A DNA stretch of 64,000 nucleotides from Hominimerdicola alba (GCF_900109655.1 NZ_FOAT01000006.1:124001-188000); one strand, 5' to 3'; shown: positions 42,945 to 51,957, counted from the stretch's first letter. The notes: generated by a model from the sequence alone, not told the origin. Numbers and translations: made by a program.

Positions 42945-43955
42945 ATGTCAAAATCACTTTATCTGCCAGAGGGTTATACCCCGGCACTGTCGCTGAGAGA
43001 GACTCAGCACGCTATTAAATATATCAAGGACGTTTTCCAGCAGGCACTTTCCATACAGCTTATGCTGGACAGAGTATCCGCTCCCCTTATCGTAAGACAC
43101 GGCAGCGGTATAAATGACGACCTCAACGGCGTTGAGCGCAAGGTGAATTTCGATATCAAGGAGATAGACGGCGAAGCTGAGGTAGTTCAGTCACTGGCAA
43201 AGTGGAAGAGAATGGCTCTTTACCGCTACGGCTATCAGGCAGGCGAGGGCATTTATACCGATATGAACGCTATCCGCCGCGATGATGATACCGACAACCT
43301 GCACTCCATCTTTGTTGACCAGTGGGACTGGGAAAAGGTCATCAGACGTGAACAGCGCACCGAGGAATTCCTGAAAGATACCGTAAAGTGCGTAGTCAAG
43401 GCGATAGTATACACCAAGAGAAAAGTCAGCCTGAGATATCCCCAGCTGAAAAACACTGTAAGCGAGGACGTATTCTTCATCACCACACAGGAGCTTGAAG
43501 ATATGTACCCCGACAAGACCTCCAAGGAGCGCGAGAAGCTCATCACCAAGGAGCACAAGACCGTATTCATCATGAAGATAGGCGGCAAGCTGAAGAGCGG
43601 CGAAAAGCACGACGGCAGAGCACCCGACTATGATGACTGGTCACTCAACGGCGATATCTTCTTCTGGGACGAAGTTCTCGACAACGCTATCGAGATATCC
43701 TCAATGGGTATCAGAGTTGACGAAAAGTCTCTGGCATCTCAGCTGAAAGAAGCTGATGCAGAGGACAGGATGCAGTACGACTATCACAAGATGATAGCAA
43801 ACGGAACACTGCCCCTCACCATCGGCGGCGGCATCGGTCAGTCCAGACTGTGTATGTTCCTGCTTGAAAAGGCACACATCGGTGAGGTACAGTCCAGCAT
43901 CTGGCCCGAGGATATGATCGAAAAGTGCGCTGCAAAGGGCATCACTCTTCTTTGA
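42945..43955 (+). CDS. asnA: Aspartate--ammonia ligase
   Basis: A 336-residue class II synthetase-like enzyme that makes asparagine from aspartate, ammonia and ATP. Landmarks are LPEGYTPALSLRETQHAIKYIK, RVSAPLIVRHGSGINDDLNG, VDQWDWEKVI and GGGIGQSRLCMFLL. The length is as expected. The ATG at 42945 fits the usual N-terminus MSKSLYLP, with AAAGG ten bases upstream. Its own promoter and a terminator-type leader precede it. Together with asnS under an Asn T-box it forms an asparagine supply and charging block. Confidence 0.97.
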   Translation: MSKSLYLPEGYTPALSLRETQHAIKYIKDVFQQALSIQLMLDRVSAPLIVRHGSGINDDLNGVERKVNFDIKEIDGEAEVVQSLAKWKRMALYRYGYQAGEGIYTDMNAIRRDDDTDNLHSIFVDQWDWEKVIRREQRTEEFLKDTVKCVVKAIVYTKRKVSLRYPQLKNTVSEDVFFITTQELEDMYPDKTSKEREKLITKEHKTVFIMKIGGKLKSGEKHDGRAPDYDDWSLNGDIFFWDEVLDNAIEISSMGIRVDEKSLASQLKEADAEDRMQYDYHKMIANGTLPLTIGGGIGQSRLCMFLLEKAHIGEVQSSIWPEDMIEKCAAKGITLL

Positions 43956-43967
43956 TATATAAAAATT

Positions 43968-44007
43968 CCCCCCGAAGCATTTGATGTGCTTCGGGGGTTT
44001 GTTTTAG
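43968..44007 (+). terminator. Terminator of asnA
   Basis: CCCCCGAAGCA and TGCTTCGGGGG pair perfectly, followed by TTTGTTTT. Confidence 0.88.
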
Positions 44008-44023
44008 ACAGATCATTGCGTAA

Positions 44024-44163
44024 AACTGCCAAGGAAGAGAGCTTTGGGTCAAGCGTTGCGCAATAGCAAACAAGCGTAAAACTGCCAAAGAGGTAAAGCG
44101 CGCGGTCAAGCTCCCCGCAAGCTTTTCGCGAAAAGCTTGACCAAAAGCTCTCTATTGGTGATT
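44024..44163. repeat. Repeat family A, short copy
   Basis: The left part AAACTGCCAAGGAAGAGAG and the right part AAGCTTTTCGCGAAAAGCTTG, GACCAAAAGCTCTC are inverted relative to each other. The copy is a shortened family A element with both ends kept, separating the convergent asnA and nspC. Confidence 0.8.
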
Positions 44164-44177
44164 CCCCGCTGGTTTGC

Positions 44178-45323
44178 TTACACCCTGCACTTAAAATCCT
44201 CATACCCGAACCGCTTCACGCTCTCGGTCGAGCCGTCAAGCTTTTCCAGATATATCTCAGGCAGAGGCATACCGTTGAAGGTGTTGTTCTTGCACATGGA
44301 GTATATCGCCATATCGCAGAAAACCAGCCTGTCACCTGCTTTCAGGGGCTCGTCAAAAGCGTAGTCGCCTATGATATCACCCGCCAGACAGGTGGGACCT
44401 CCAAGGCGGTATACGTGCTCTTTCTCGCCTGCCTTGCCTGCGCCTATTATCTCGGGACGATAGGGCATTTCAAGCACATCTGGCATATGGCACGCCGCTG
44501 AGGTATCAACTATCGCAAATTCAATTCCGTTTTTGCCGATGTCCAGAACTTCCGTAACAAGCCAGCCCGCATTGAGCGCACAGGCTTCGCCGGGTTCAAG
44601 GTATACCTGAACGCCATACTTCTGCTGGATACTGTCAACAGTTCTGCACAGCAGGTCAACGTCGTAGCCTGCTTTGGTGATATGGTGACCGCCACCGAGA
44701 TTCAGCCATTTCATCTGTTTTATGTATTCACCGAAATGTTCTTCGATGTGGGGTATCGTTCTTGCAAGAACGTCCGCGCCCTGTTCGCACATAGTGTGGA
44801 AGTGAAGTCCCTCGATCCCGTCCAGCTCGCCGCTCTCGAAATTCTCAGGTGTTACACCAAGCCTTGAACCCGTAAAACAGGGGTTGTATATGTCAGTGTC
44901 TATCTCCGAATACAGAGGATTGCACCTTATGCCGCAGGAAACTTTCCGACTGCTGTTCTTAACAGTGCCGCGGTGAAGCTTCCACTGGGAAAAGCTGTTG
45001 AAGATGATGTCATCGCATATCTTAACCAGCTCAGCCATATCCTCTTTTTTGTAAGCAGGGCTGAAAACGTGGGTCTCTCCGCCGAATTCCTCATGACCCA
45101 GCTTTGCTTCAAACAGACCGCTTGCCGTTGTGCCGTCAATGTATGGTCTCATCATCGGATAAGCCGCATACATCGAAAAAGCCTTCTGGGCAAGAAGAAT
45201 CTTGCACCCCGTCCTTTTGCGGACGGAGAGCAGTATCTCCATGTTGTGTTTCAGCGCCTTTTCGCTGACAAGATAGCAGGGCGTTCTCAGGGAGTTTATA
45301 TCGCTTTCAAAAGGGAAGTCCAT
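44178..45323 (-). CDS. nspC: Carboxynorspermidine decarboxylase
   Basis: A 381-residue fold III PLP-dependent decarboxylase. LRTPCYLVSEKAL opens the barrel and the PLP lysine is K47 in LLAQKAFSMYA. HFHTMCEQGAD, LNLGGGHHIT and EPGEACALNAGW bind the cofactor phosphate and the substrate. VDTSAACHMPDVLEMPYRP is specific to NspC. The enzyme decarboxylates carboxy(nor)spermidine in the alternative polyamine route. The partner dehydrogenase is not in the window. It lies nine bases downstream of pyrD. Confidence 0.94.
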   Translation of the reverse strand: MDFPFESDINSLRTPCYLVSEKALKHNMEILLSVRKRTGCKILLAQKAFSMYAAYPMMRPYIDGTTASGLFEAKLGHEEFGGETHVFSPAYKKEDMAELVKICDDIIFNSFSQWKLHRGTVKNSSRKVSCGIRCNPLYSEIDTDIYNPCFTGSRLGVTPENFESGELDGIEGLHFHTMCEQGADVLARTIPHIEEHFGEYIKQMKWLNLGGGHHITKAGYDVDLLCRTVDSIQQKYGVQVYLEPGEACALNAGWLVTEVLDIGKNGIEFAIVDTSAACHMPDVLEMPYRPEIIGAGKAGEKEHVYRLGGPTCLAGDIIGDYAFDEPLKAGDRLVFCDMAIYSMCKNNTFNGMPLPEIYLEKLDGSTESVKRFGYEDFKCRV

Positions 45324-45332
45324 AGCCCCTCC

Positions 45333-46244
45333 TTACCACGGCTTAACTGTGCCGACTATCTCGGATATGTTGTTTATGCCCTTGTCCTCGCAGAATTTCT
45401 GCAAGCCGTCAACTATCTTGACAGGTGCAAATGGGTCGTTGAAAATTGCCGCGCCCACCTGTACAAGGCTGGCACCTGCCATCATTATCTCAACAGCGTC
45501 CTCCCATGTGGAAACGCCGCCCATTCCGCATACGGGGATATTTACAGCATTTGCCACCTGCCATACCATTCTCACAGCAACAGGGAATACCGCAGGACCC
45601 GAAAGTCCGCCCACGTTATTTTTCAGTATGGGTCTGCCAGTGTTTATGTCTATCCTCATGCCGAGAAGTGTGTTTATCAGCGATACAGCGTCCGCACCGT
45701 TAGCCTCAACGCTCTTTGCGATATCCACTATGCTTGTAACATTCGGTGAAAGCTTTACCATAACGGGCTTGTCGGAGTTGTCCTTGACAGCCTTTGTTAC
45801 CTGTCCTGCGATAGTGCAGTCAGTACCGAAAGCCGCACCGCCCTGCTTTACGTTGGGGCAGGAGATATTCAGCTCTATCATATCGATGTCGCTGCCCTTG
45901 AGTTTAGCCGCCAGTTCAGCACATTCCTCAATGGTAGAACCTGCTATATTCGCGATTATGCGAGTGTCCTTTGTTACCAGATTAGGCAGTTCGTAGCTGA
46001 GGAATTTATCCACTCCGCCGTTCTGCAAACCAACGGAATTCAGCATACCCGATGGAGTCTCAGCAACTCTGGGGGCGGGATTTCCCTCTCTTCTGTGCAG
46101 TGTGGTACCCTTTACGGAGATACCGCCCAGCTTTGAAAGGGGATAAAGACACTCATACTCTCTGCCGTAACCGTATGTACCGCTTGCGGGTACTATCGGG
46201 TTCTTGAAATCAACACCGCAGAAATTCACATTCAGCCTGTTCAT
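45333..46244 (-). CDS. pyrD: Dihydroorotate dehydrogenase B, catalytic subunit
   Basis: A 303-residue FMN TIM barrel that oxidises dihydroorotate to orotate. Segments are KNPIVPASGTYGYG, MLNSVGLQNGG, MIELNISCPNVKQGG (the catalytic-base cysteine of class 1B), VMVKLSPNVT and PVCGMGGVSTWEDA. It works as a heterotetramer with the PyrK subunit, which passes electrons to NAD. Its ATG overlaps the pyrK stop (ATGA), so the two are coupled. Confidence 0.96.
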   Translation of the reverse strand: MNRLNVNFCGVDFKNPIVPASGTYGYGREYECLYPLSKLGGISVKGTTLHRREGNPAPRVAETPSGMLNSVGLQNGGVDKFLSYELPNLVTKDTRIIANIAGSTIEECAELAAKLKGSDIDMIELNISCPNVKQGGAAFGTDCTIAGQVTKAVKDNSDKPVMVKLSPNVTSIVDIAKSVEANGADAVSLINTLLGMRIDINTGRPILKNNVGGLSGPAVFPVAVRMVWQVANAVNIPVCGMGGVSTWEDAVEIMMAGASLVQVGAAIFNDPFAPVKIVDGLQKFCEDKGINNISEIVGTVKPW

Positions 46245-47011
46245 TCAAAAACCACCTCCTTGCTGTCAAATACAGGACCGTCCTTGCATACGTGAGAATG
46301 TATCTCCTTGCCGTCCTTAACTGTTCTGCAGGCGCATACCAGACAAGCACCCACACCGCAGGCCATTCTCTGTTCAAGGCTGACCTGACATTCAATACCG
46401 TTCTTCTCAGCGATATCCGCTATCCTTTTCAGCATGACCATAGGTCCGCAGGCAACGATGATATCGGGCTTATCCTTAGCTATCTGCTCTTCAAGTGCAT
46501 CGGTGACAAAGCCTTTTCTGCCTGCCGAACCGTCATCGGTGCAGAGTATAGTTTCCACTCCCGCAGCCTTGAAATCTTCCTGCAATATCACAGCAGCCAT
46601 GTTCCTGAACCCGCTTATAGCCACAGCGTTTTTGCCGTAAGCCTTGGCGATGCCCACCATCGGTGGAACACCGATTCCGCCGCCGACACATATGGCTTTC
46701 TTGCCTTCCATCACCTTGAAACCTTTGCCAAGGGGGGCTATAATGTCTATCAGCTGACCCTTGTTAAGTTCAGCCAGCTTCTCTGTACCCTTGCCGCGTA
46801 TCTCGAATACAAGGCGGATAGTGCCCTTGTCCTTGTCGATATCGCATATGGATATAGGTCTGCGCAGGAAAAATCCCTCCGCTGCCACCTGTGCGAACTG
46901 ACCTGCCTCAGCAAGTTCAGCCACATCGGGACAAAGCACCTCGATATCGAAAATGCCCTTAGCTAAGGTCTTTTTCGATACTATCTGATATTTACCCTGT
47001 TTGTACATCAT
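46241..47011 (-). CDS. pyrK: Dihydroorotate dehydrogenase B, electron transfer subunit
   Basis: A 256-residue FAD and [2Fe-2S] protein. The FAD-binding RRPISICDIDKD and the nucleotide-binding GGGIGVPPMVGIAKAYG are followed by a C-terminal cluster of four cysteines in MACGVGACLVCAC...HVC. This is the order expected for PyrK. It pairs with pyrD, whose start overlaps its stop. The partner pyr genes pyrF and pyrC lie further upstream on the same strand. Confidence 0.96.
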   Translation of the reverse strand: MMYKQGKYQIVSKKTLAKGIFDIEVLCPDVAELAEAGQFAQVAAEGFFLRRPISICDIDKDKGTIRLVFEIRGKGTEKLAELNKGQLIDIIAPLGKGFKVMEGKKAICVGGGIGVPPMVGIAKAYGKNAVAISGFRNMAAVILQEDFKAAGVETILCTDDGSAGRKGFVTDALEEQIAKDKPDIIVACGPMVMLKRIADIAEKNGIECQVSLEQRMACGVGACLVCACRTVKDGKEIHSHVCKDGPVFDSKEVVFE

Positions 47012-47026
47012 ATCAACTCCTGTATA

Positions 47027-47281
47027 TTATTCGATATCCTTAGTCTCCATCTCCCACAGTTCATCTATGGACTTGCGGTTATCGGGGAAAAAGTATACCG
47101 ATGTTTTTCCGTATAACGACGAGTATTTTTCGTCTGTTGTCAGACGCTGCCATTTCACAACTTTATATGTCAGTGCTGCATACTCCCTTGTGCCGCCGTC
47201 TTTTAATGGAGATCTGGGTATCGGCAGGAACAGTATCAGCAGAACAAGCACAATTACTGACGTGATGATTTTCTTTTTCAT
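47027..47281 (-). CDS. Small membrane-anchored or secreted protein
   Basis: An 84-residue protein with an N-terminal MKKK and a hydrophobic helix (residues 5-20). The soluble rest is basic and aromatic and carries YAALTYKVVKWQRLTTDEKYSS. It resembles the short single-pass proteins common in Ruminococcus, but I know no function. It sits 15 bases upstream of pyrK and 15 bases after the SMI1-type gene. Confidence 0.72.
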   Translation of the reverse strand: MKKKIITSVIVLVLLILFLPIPRSPLKDGGTREYAALTYKVVKWQRLTTDEKYSSLYGKTSVYFFPDNRKSIDELWEMETKDIE

Positions 47282-47296
47282 GAAGCCCCCTCCGTA

Positions 47297-47686
47297 TTAT
47301 TCAAAAAAAGCCGACAGACTTTCTGCGCAGAATTCCTCGTCATTGTCAATATAATCCATCAGAAATATCCTACCGTCAGGTTTCAGCACATAGGAATCTC
47401 CTGCGCCGTTACCTGCAAATGCTACACCTTCACCGCCGTGAACTTCGTGGTACCTTTCTGTTTCGGAAAGTATATCATCAAAGGGGTCAACTATGTAGTA
47501 TATATCCATGATCTCGCCTGTTTTCGGGTGGGGCATGGTTTCAAGTATGCCGTTTGATATCCGCAGAAGTTCTGCAAGTTCTTCGGGCATGATCTTTTTC
47601 GCCTGTTCGTACCTTTCATCATCAAGGGGCGAACAAAGCTTGATATTTCCGCCATACTTTTTTCTGATAGCATCAATAATATCCAT
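47297..47686 (-). CDS. SMI1/KNR4 (SUKH) family protein
   Basis: A 129-residue soluble protein. The early helix with IMPEELAELLRISNGILE and the end YVLKPDGRIFLMDYID fit the SUKH superfamily, which often serves as immunity protein against nuclease toxins. The middle part binds nothing recognisable. No toxin gene is nearby, so it may be an orphan immunity gene. Confidence 0.75.
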   Translation of the reverse strand: MDIIDAIRKKYGGNIKLCSPLDDERYEQAKKIMPEELAELLRISNGILETMPHPKTGEIMDIYYIVDPFDDILSETERYHEVHGGEGVAFAGNGAGDSYVLKPDGRIFLMDYIDNDEEFCAESLSAFFE

Positions 47687-47730
47687 ATCGGCAACACCTC
47701 TAAATATTATATCCTATAACGGTCTTCGTG

Positions 47731-49113
47731 TCAAGCATCGGGAACGTCCTGCCAGTAGTTCACGGCGATATCGCCGAAACGTTCGTAGTCGTCAGCATCG
47801 GAGATGATATCAATGAATATTTTTTCAACATCGCAGTCGTCATCGAAAATCAGCAGATACCTCAGCGCCGCCGCTACAAGCACATATCCCCCGAACCTAG
47901 TGCGCACTATCTCGGCGGCAAGTTCTTTCAGCGACCTGTCGCCCTCTCTTTCGGCTTTTATCAGCATTAGCTTTATCGCGGGTATCTCCATGCCCTTTTG
48001 TCGGTCAATGCCGAAAACATTGTCCGCCAGTAATGGGAGCGTTTTGCCCGCTTCAATGCCTTTTCTCAGCTTCTCGCTTACCTCACCGAACCCATTTTCC
48101 GACCCGAAATATTTTTCCAGTGAAAGCTGACGTACTGTCGGGTATTTCTTTGCGTTGTCGGAGAAATCTTTCTCCCATTCCCGCACTCTGAATCTCGGTT
48201 CGCTGTGTTCGTGCTTCGGCGGAAGCTTTTCTTCCTCACGCTTTGCAAGCCATTTTTTCAGGAACTCGGCTTTCTCTTTTTCGGTGAATTCCTCAGCCTT
48301 TAATAAGATATCCTCGGTGAATACCTGCCGCCTGAATTCCCATTCACCCCCCGCAGGTTTGAAAAACTGCTCAAACGCGGGTATTATCAGCAGGCACTTC
48401 ACCCGCTGACCGTTGAGTGCCGCCGCAGCAGCCTTGTGATGACCGTCAAGCAGCGCATTTATGCCATAAAAGCCACCGTACGCGATGGCACGGGGAGCGT
48501 TCTCGTTGGCATCGTTGTGTACGCGGTAGTACTCGGCACGGTCGGCTTTGTAAAGCGCCGCCGATTGCGTAGGATACAGAAACAGCGGCTCAACGCTCTC
48601 ACAGGCGTACATATCGAAGCCGTCCTCATCAAGTAAATAGTACATCTGTACTGCCGCATCATACTCTTTCAGCTTCGGGTCTATATCCCAGAAGAAATGA
48701 CCCTCGCCGTCCGTAGGTATGCACTCTGCATCTGTCAGAAGATAGTATCCGTCATTCAGCAGTCCCAGCAGAGGTCTCAGTATCTCAAATGAATGTTCAA
48801 TGTCGATAAAGTCAGTATTGACAGCGTCACTCACCGCCCGCAGTTCGGGACAGTCTGCATTTTCTATGCCGTAGCCCGCCATCAGCAGGCTTCTGCAAGT
48901 CGGGCACCAGGGTTCCTGGGACTGCACGACAGGAGTGCCGTTCAGCATGGTGATGCTGTTGTTTGCATAGTCCTCATGGCAGACCGCGCTTACATTGCAA
49001 AGTCTGCCAAGCCCGCCCTTTACGCTGAAAACTATCCCGCTCTTTATTGCCCCACTGGGGGCGATAGTTCGGCGTGCTTTTACTGTGGGTGCTGTCTTTC
49101 CTGAAAATAACAT
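47731..49113 (-). CDS. Large hypothetical protein with a ParB-like DGHHK motif
   Basis: A 460-residue soluble protein. CPTC at about residues 71-74 and a ParB/sulfiredoxin-like stretch GINALLDGHHKAAAAALNG (near residue 228) stand out; in ParB-type proteins this DGHHR site binds or cleaves nucleotides. The C-terminal 120 residues are helical with a HEAT-like feel (LKELAAEIVRTRFGGYVLVAAALRYLL). ATG 49113 is chosen since AAGGAG lies nine bases upstream and the TTG at 49122 directly abuts that site. Function unknown. Confidence 0.72.
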   Translation of the reverse strand: MLFSGKTAPTVKARRTIAPSGAIKSGIVFSVKGGLGRLCNVSAVCHEDYANNSITMLNGTPVVQSQEPWCPTCRSLLMAGYGIENADCPELRAVSDAVNTDFIDIEHSFEILRPLLGLLNDGYYLLTDAECIPTDGEGHFFWDIDPKLKEYDAAVQMYYLLDEDGFDMYACESVEPLFLYPTQSAALYKADRAEYYRVHNDANENAPRAIAYGGFYGINALLDGHHKAAAAALNGQRVKCLLIIPAFEQFFKPAGGEWEFRRQVFTEDILLKAEEFTEKEKAEFLKKWLAKREEEKLPPKHEHSEPRFRVREWEKDFSDNAKKYPTVRQLSLEKYFGSENGFGEVSEKLRKGIEAGKTLPLLADNVFGIDRQKGMEIPAIKLMLIKAEREGDRSLKELAAEIVRTRFGGYVLVAAALRYLLIFDDDCDVEKIFIDIISDADDYERFGDIAVNYWQDVPDA

Positions 49114-49130
49114 ACTGTTCAACTCCTTAT

Positions 49131-49188
49131 CCCCCTGCGAGACAAAACCCTAACTGCGACTGAGTCAGCTGTGGCTTCGGCTTGCCAT
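49131..49188 (-). repeat. Repeat family D, minus-strand copy
   Basis: On the minus strand ATGGCAAGCCGAAGCCACAG then CAGTCGCAGTTAGGGTTTTG follows the family D plan seen at 40462 and 60811. Confidence 0.6.
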
Positions 49189-49285
49189 GTTTTTTATAGC
49201 TTTTTTGGGGCTTGTCATGCTATCCTAAGAACTGTAAACTTCCGCCCCGCACCACAATTATGAATTATGAATTCTGAATTATGAA

Positions 49286-49732
49286 TTAAAAAGCCTTGCG
49301 GCGCATTTTTACATGAGGTATGCCGTCTTCGAGAAATTCCTCCGAGCAGACCTCAAAGCCTTCCTTGGCATAATACCCTATGGCATATACCTGCGCTTCA
49401 AGATATAGCTGTTCCACGCCCTCATACATAAGCGCCTGCTTTACGCCCTCATGCAGAAGCCTGCCCCCAAGACCTGTGCCGCGCTCGGTGGTGACAACAC
49501 GCCCAATCTGTACAGTGTGAGGCTCGTCGGGCTTGACGAACAATCTCAGGCATGATGTACATTCGCCCTTGTCATTCAGCGTGAACAGGTGCCTGCATAT
49601 TGGGTCTATACCGTCAATATCCGTGTAGGCGCAGTTCTGCTCCACCACGAATACATCGCACCGCGCTTTCAGTATGGCGTGGAGTTCGTAGGGAGTCAGA
49701 TCTGCGAATTCTTTGCTTATTATCTCACTCAT
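49286..49732 (-). CDS. GNAT family N-acetyltransferase, ElaA-type
   Basis: A 148-residue acyl-CoA transferase. ALKARCDVFVVEQNCAYTDIDG is the ElaA-type N-terminus and QIGRVVTTERGTGLGGRLL is the acetyl-CoA pyrophosphate loop (R/QxxGxG/A, here RGTGLGG). YYAKEGFE ends the fold. The substrate is unknown. It is preceded by AGGTGAGAAAATGAG and lies 48 bases downstream of the pyrF-linked small gene, beyond a terminator. Confidence 0.92.
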   Translation of the reverse strand: MSEIISKEFADLTPYELHAILKARCDVFVVEQNCAYTDIDGIDPICRHLFTLNDKGECTSCLRLFVKPDEPHTVQIGRVVTTERGTGLGGRLLHEGVKQALMYEGVEQLYLEAQVYAIGYYAKEGFEVCSEEFLEDGIPHVKMRRKAF

Positions 49733-49750
49733 TTTCTCACCTTAAAAATC

Positions 49751-49778
49751 GGCGCTCCCGCTTATCAGGAGCGCCTGT
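49751..49778 (-). terminator. Terminator of the pyrF transcript
   Basis: GGCGCTCC and GGAGCGCC pair around a nine-base loop; on the minus strand GATTTTTAAG follows. It starts three bases after the restored stop of the frameshifted gene. Confidence 0.8.
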
Positions 49779-49780
49779 AT

Positions 49781-50069
49781 TTATCGATCATTAAAGCTTA
49801 TGGCTATCACATCGCCGGAATTCAGCTCTATGGTCAGCAGATCGCAGTCATCTTTTGGACACGATGTCCGATGATGCCACATAACTGCCCTTGCCCCAAG
49901 GTTCGTTGCGGGTCATGCTCATAGAGAGCACATTTTCCACACAGATCTCCACAGGCGCATTGGTCGTATCGACCAGTTTAAGTATCACATGTGCATTGTC
50001 ATAGTCTGTATAAAGCCCTATAAACCTTGCATCGTGCAGTGCCGATGAACGTACCCGTGATATGTCCAT
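49781..50069 (-). pseudogene. Small orphan gene after pyrF, interrupted by a one-base frame change
   Basis: The ATG at 50069 overlaps the pyrF stop (TGATG), so translation is coupled. The frame closes at TGA 49848 after 73 codons, but the next frame continues immediately with a convincing sequence, KDDCDLLTIELNSGDV then IAISFNDR, to a TAA at 49781 just before the terminator. Removing one A from the AAAA at about 49853-49856 gives a single 95-codon gene. This is either a real frameshift mutation, a sequencing indel or, less likely, programmed slippage. No family recognised. Confidence 0.65.
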
Positions 50070-51004
50070 CAGTCAGGGAAAGCGATTCTGGGCAAGTAGG
50101 AGATGATATCCTCTTTCATGCGGATAACTTCTCTTCTTGCTGCCTTTGCGAAATCCTGCTCGTCGCATTCCTCTTTCTTGTAAGCGCACATAACGCCGCG
50201 GGAAGAGTTAACGATAGCGCCCAGACCGTTCTTGTCGAAGCCCTTGCTTACGCCCTCAGCTCCGCCGCCTTGTGCACCGTAGCCCGGTACAAGGAAGAAT
50301 GTGTGAGGAAGTGCGGCTCTCATTTCAGCCAGCTGCTCGGGATAAGTTGCACCAACAACTGCGCCAACACCGCTGTAGCCGTACTTGCCCATTACTTCAC
50401 TGCCCCATTTTTCGCACATATCGCCCATGGTAGCGTATACGGTCTTGTCGCCGATCTTCAGATCCTGAAGTTCGCCCGAAGACTTGTTGGAAGTCTTTAC
50501 CAGTACAAAGATGCCCTTGTCATACAGCTTGCACTGTTCCAGCAGAGGATTGATGCCGTCAGAACCAAGATAACCGTTAACTGTCAGCGCATCAGCACCG
50601 AAAGCCTCTATCTTCTCGCCGCCCACATCGGTAAGACCCAGATGTGCAGCCGCATAAGCTTCCATAGTCGCACCGATATCGTTTCTCTTGCCGTCGGTCA
50701 TAACGAACATACCTTTTTCCTTAGCGTACTGTATGGTCTTGTAAAGGGTCTTCACGCCCTCGTAGCCGTACATTTCATAGTACGCAGCCTGAGGCTTGAT
50801 AGCGGGGCATATATCGTGTATCTCATCGATGATGCACTTGTTGAATTCAAGGATAGCCTTAGCCGCAGCTTTAAGTGTGCGGTCATACTTCTTGAACTTC
50901 TTCTCCTTGATGAATTCGGGAACATACTCCAGCTTAGGGTCAAGTCCCACCACCGAAGGGTTCTGGGTTTTTACTATGTTTTCAATAAGTCTGTCCATTG
51001 ACAT
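50069..51004 (-). CDS. pyrF: Orotidine 5'-phosphate decarboxylase, type 2
   Basis: A 311-residue enzyme that converts OMP to UMP, the last step of pyrimidine synthesis. SVVGLDPKLEYVP, AIKPQAAYYEMYG, DGKRNDIGATMEAYA (the catalytic Lys/Asp set), NGYLGSDGI and VPGYGAQGG are the type 2 (long) form. The start ATG at 51004 has GGAGG eight bases upstream, while a TTG at 51010 lacks a site. It is followed with overlap by a small orphan gene. Confidence 0.95.
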   Translation of the reverse strand: MSMDRLIENIVKTQNPSVVGLDPKLEYVPEFIKEKKFKKYDRTLKAAAKAILEFNKCIIDEIHDICPAIKPQAAYYEMYGYEGVKTLYKTIQYAKEKGMFVMTDGKRNDIGATMEAYAAAHLGLTDVGGEKIEAFGADALTVNGYLGSDGINPLLEQCKLYDKGIFVLVKTSNKSSGELQDLKIGDKTVYATMGDMCEKWGSEVMGKYGYSGVGAVVGATYPEQLAEMRAALPHTFFLVPGYGAQGGGAEGVSKGFDKNGLGAIVNSSRGVMCAYKKEECDEQDFAKAARREVIRMKEDIISYLPRIAFPD

Positions 51005-51032
51005 CGTCAATTCCTCCTTAAATATATATCTT

Positions 51033-51425
51033 CTATAAATACGGATATATCCCCGTTCTGCCGCATTCCACCGCGAATCTTATATAATCCCCGATGTTTA
51101 TCGCAGGCGGGTCACTTATATCCAGCATCGAAAGTCCGTCATATGAGAACCGCAGATAGTATATCTCATCGATATCTTCTATCTCGGCGGTGAATACATT
51201 CACTTTTCCGTCAGTTGAAATGCCGGAACTTCCGCTTTTTAATACTTCTATACTACTGCCGTCTATGGGCTCGTTGGCATTGAAAGCAAGCTCCGTCTGG
51301 TAGCTTTTGCCGGTAACAGGGGCTTCGTGAAAATGCCATACGCCGCGTATCCTGCCGATATCGCATTCTGCCGTAACTATGGTCATGCCATTCTCTTCGG
51401 AAATATCTATAACTTTTATAAGCAT
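51033..51425 (-). CDS. Hypothetical protein, all-beta
   Basis: A 130-residue soluble, acidic protein predicted to be mainly beta strands (MTIVTAECDIGRIRGVWHF, VNVFTAEIEDIDEIYYLRF). ATG 51425 has GGAGG eight bases upstream. It starts immediately after the nitroreductase (stop at 51427), and pyrF follows 28 bases later. I do not recognise a family; its style resembles small immunity-type proteins in the area. Confidence 0.72.
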   Translation of the reverse strand: MLIKVIDISEENGMTIVTAECDIGRIRGVWHFHEAPVTGKSYQTELAFNANEPIDGSSIEVLKSGSSGISTDGKVNVFTAEIEDIDEIYYLRFSYDGLSMLDISDPPAINIGDYIRFAVECGRTGIYPYL

Positions 51426-51426
51426 A

Positions 51427-51957
51427 TCATTTTCCTCCGAAACCGTTGAACCATGCTCTTTCAGCAAAAGCCTTTTTCTTTGGGGCGGCGGGTTCTTCAA
51501 CGCCTTTGCCCACAGGCAGAAAGCATACAAGTTCGTATCCCTCGGGGACGTTCAGTATCTCCGCCATTTTATCGCATATCTTGTCATCATCGGTGATATG
51601 CCCCTCGTACCAGCAGCTTCGGTATCCCAGTGCTGTTATGGCGAGCAGCATATTCTCGATGGCGGCTGAGTAATCCTGCACTGCGAAGCATTTGTCGCGG
51701 TAGGCATTTATGCGCTGTGTCAGCACACATATGGCACAGGGCGCAGTCTCACCCACAGGCGGGTCGATGACAGCGTGAAGTTTTGCAAGGATAGCTTTAT
51801 CGTCCACCGCGATAAGGCTTGTGGTCTGTTTGTTGCACCCGGAGGGCGCACTGAGACCTGCTTCCATTATCTTTACAAGGTCTTCCCGCGGTACGGGGGT
51901 ATCCTTGAATTTTCCGCGGTAGCTGTGCCTTGCGGATATGGCTTCGATAACGTTCAT
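51427..51957 (-). CDS. Nitroreductase family protein
   Basis: A 176-residue flavin oxidoreductase. The N-terminal IEAISARHSYRGKFKDTPVP and LSAPSGCNKQT bind FMN. AIENMLLAITALGYRSCWYEGH and the end VCFLPVGKG are typical of the short clostridial members. The physiological substrate is unknown. Its ATG overlaps the stop of the upstream 129-residue gene by four bases (ATGA). Confidence 0.92.
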   Translation of the reverse strand: MNVIEAISARHSYRGKFKDTPVPREDLVKIMEAGLSAPSGCNKQTTSLIAVDDKAILAKLHAVIDPPVGETAPCAICVLTQRINAYRDKCFAVQDYSAAIENMLLAITALGYRSCWYEGHITDDDKICDKMAEILNVPEGYELVCFLPVGKGVEEPAAPKKKAFAERAWFNGFGGK

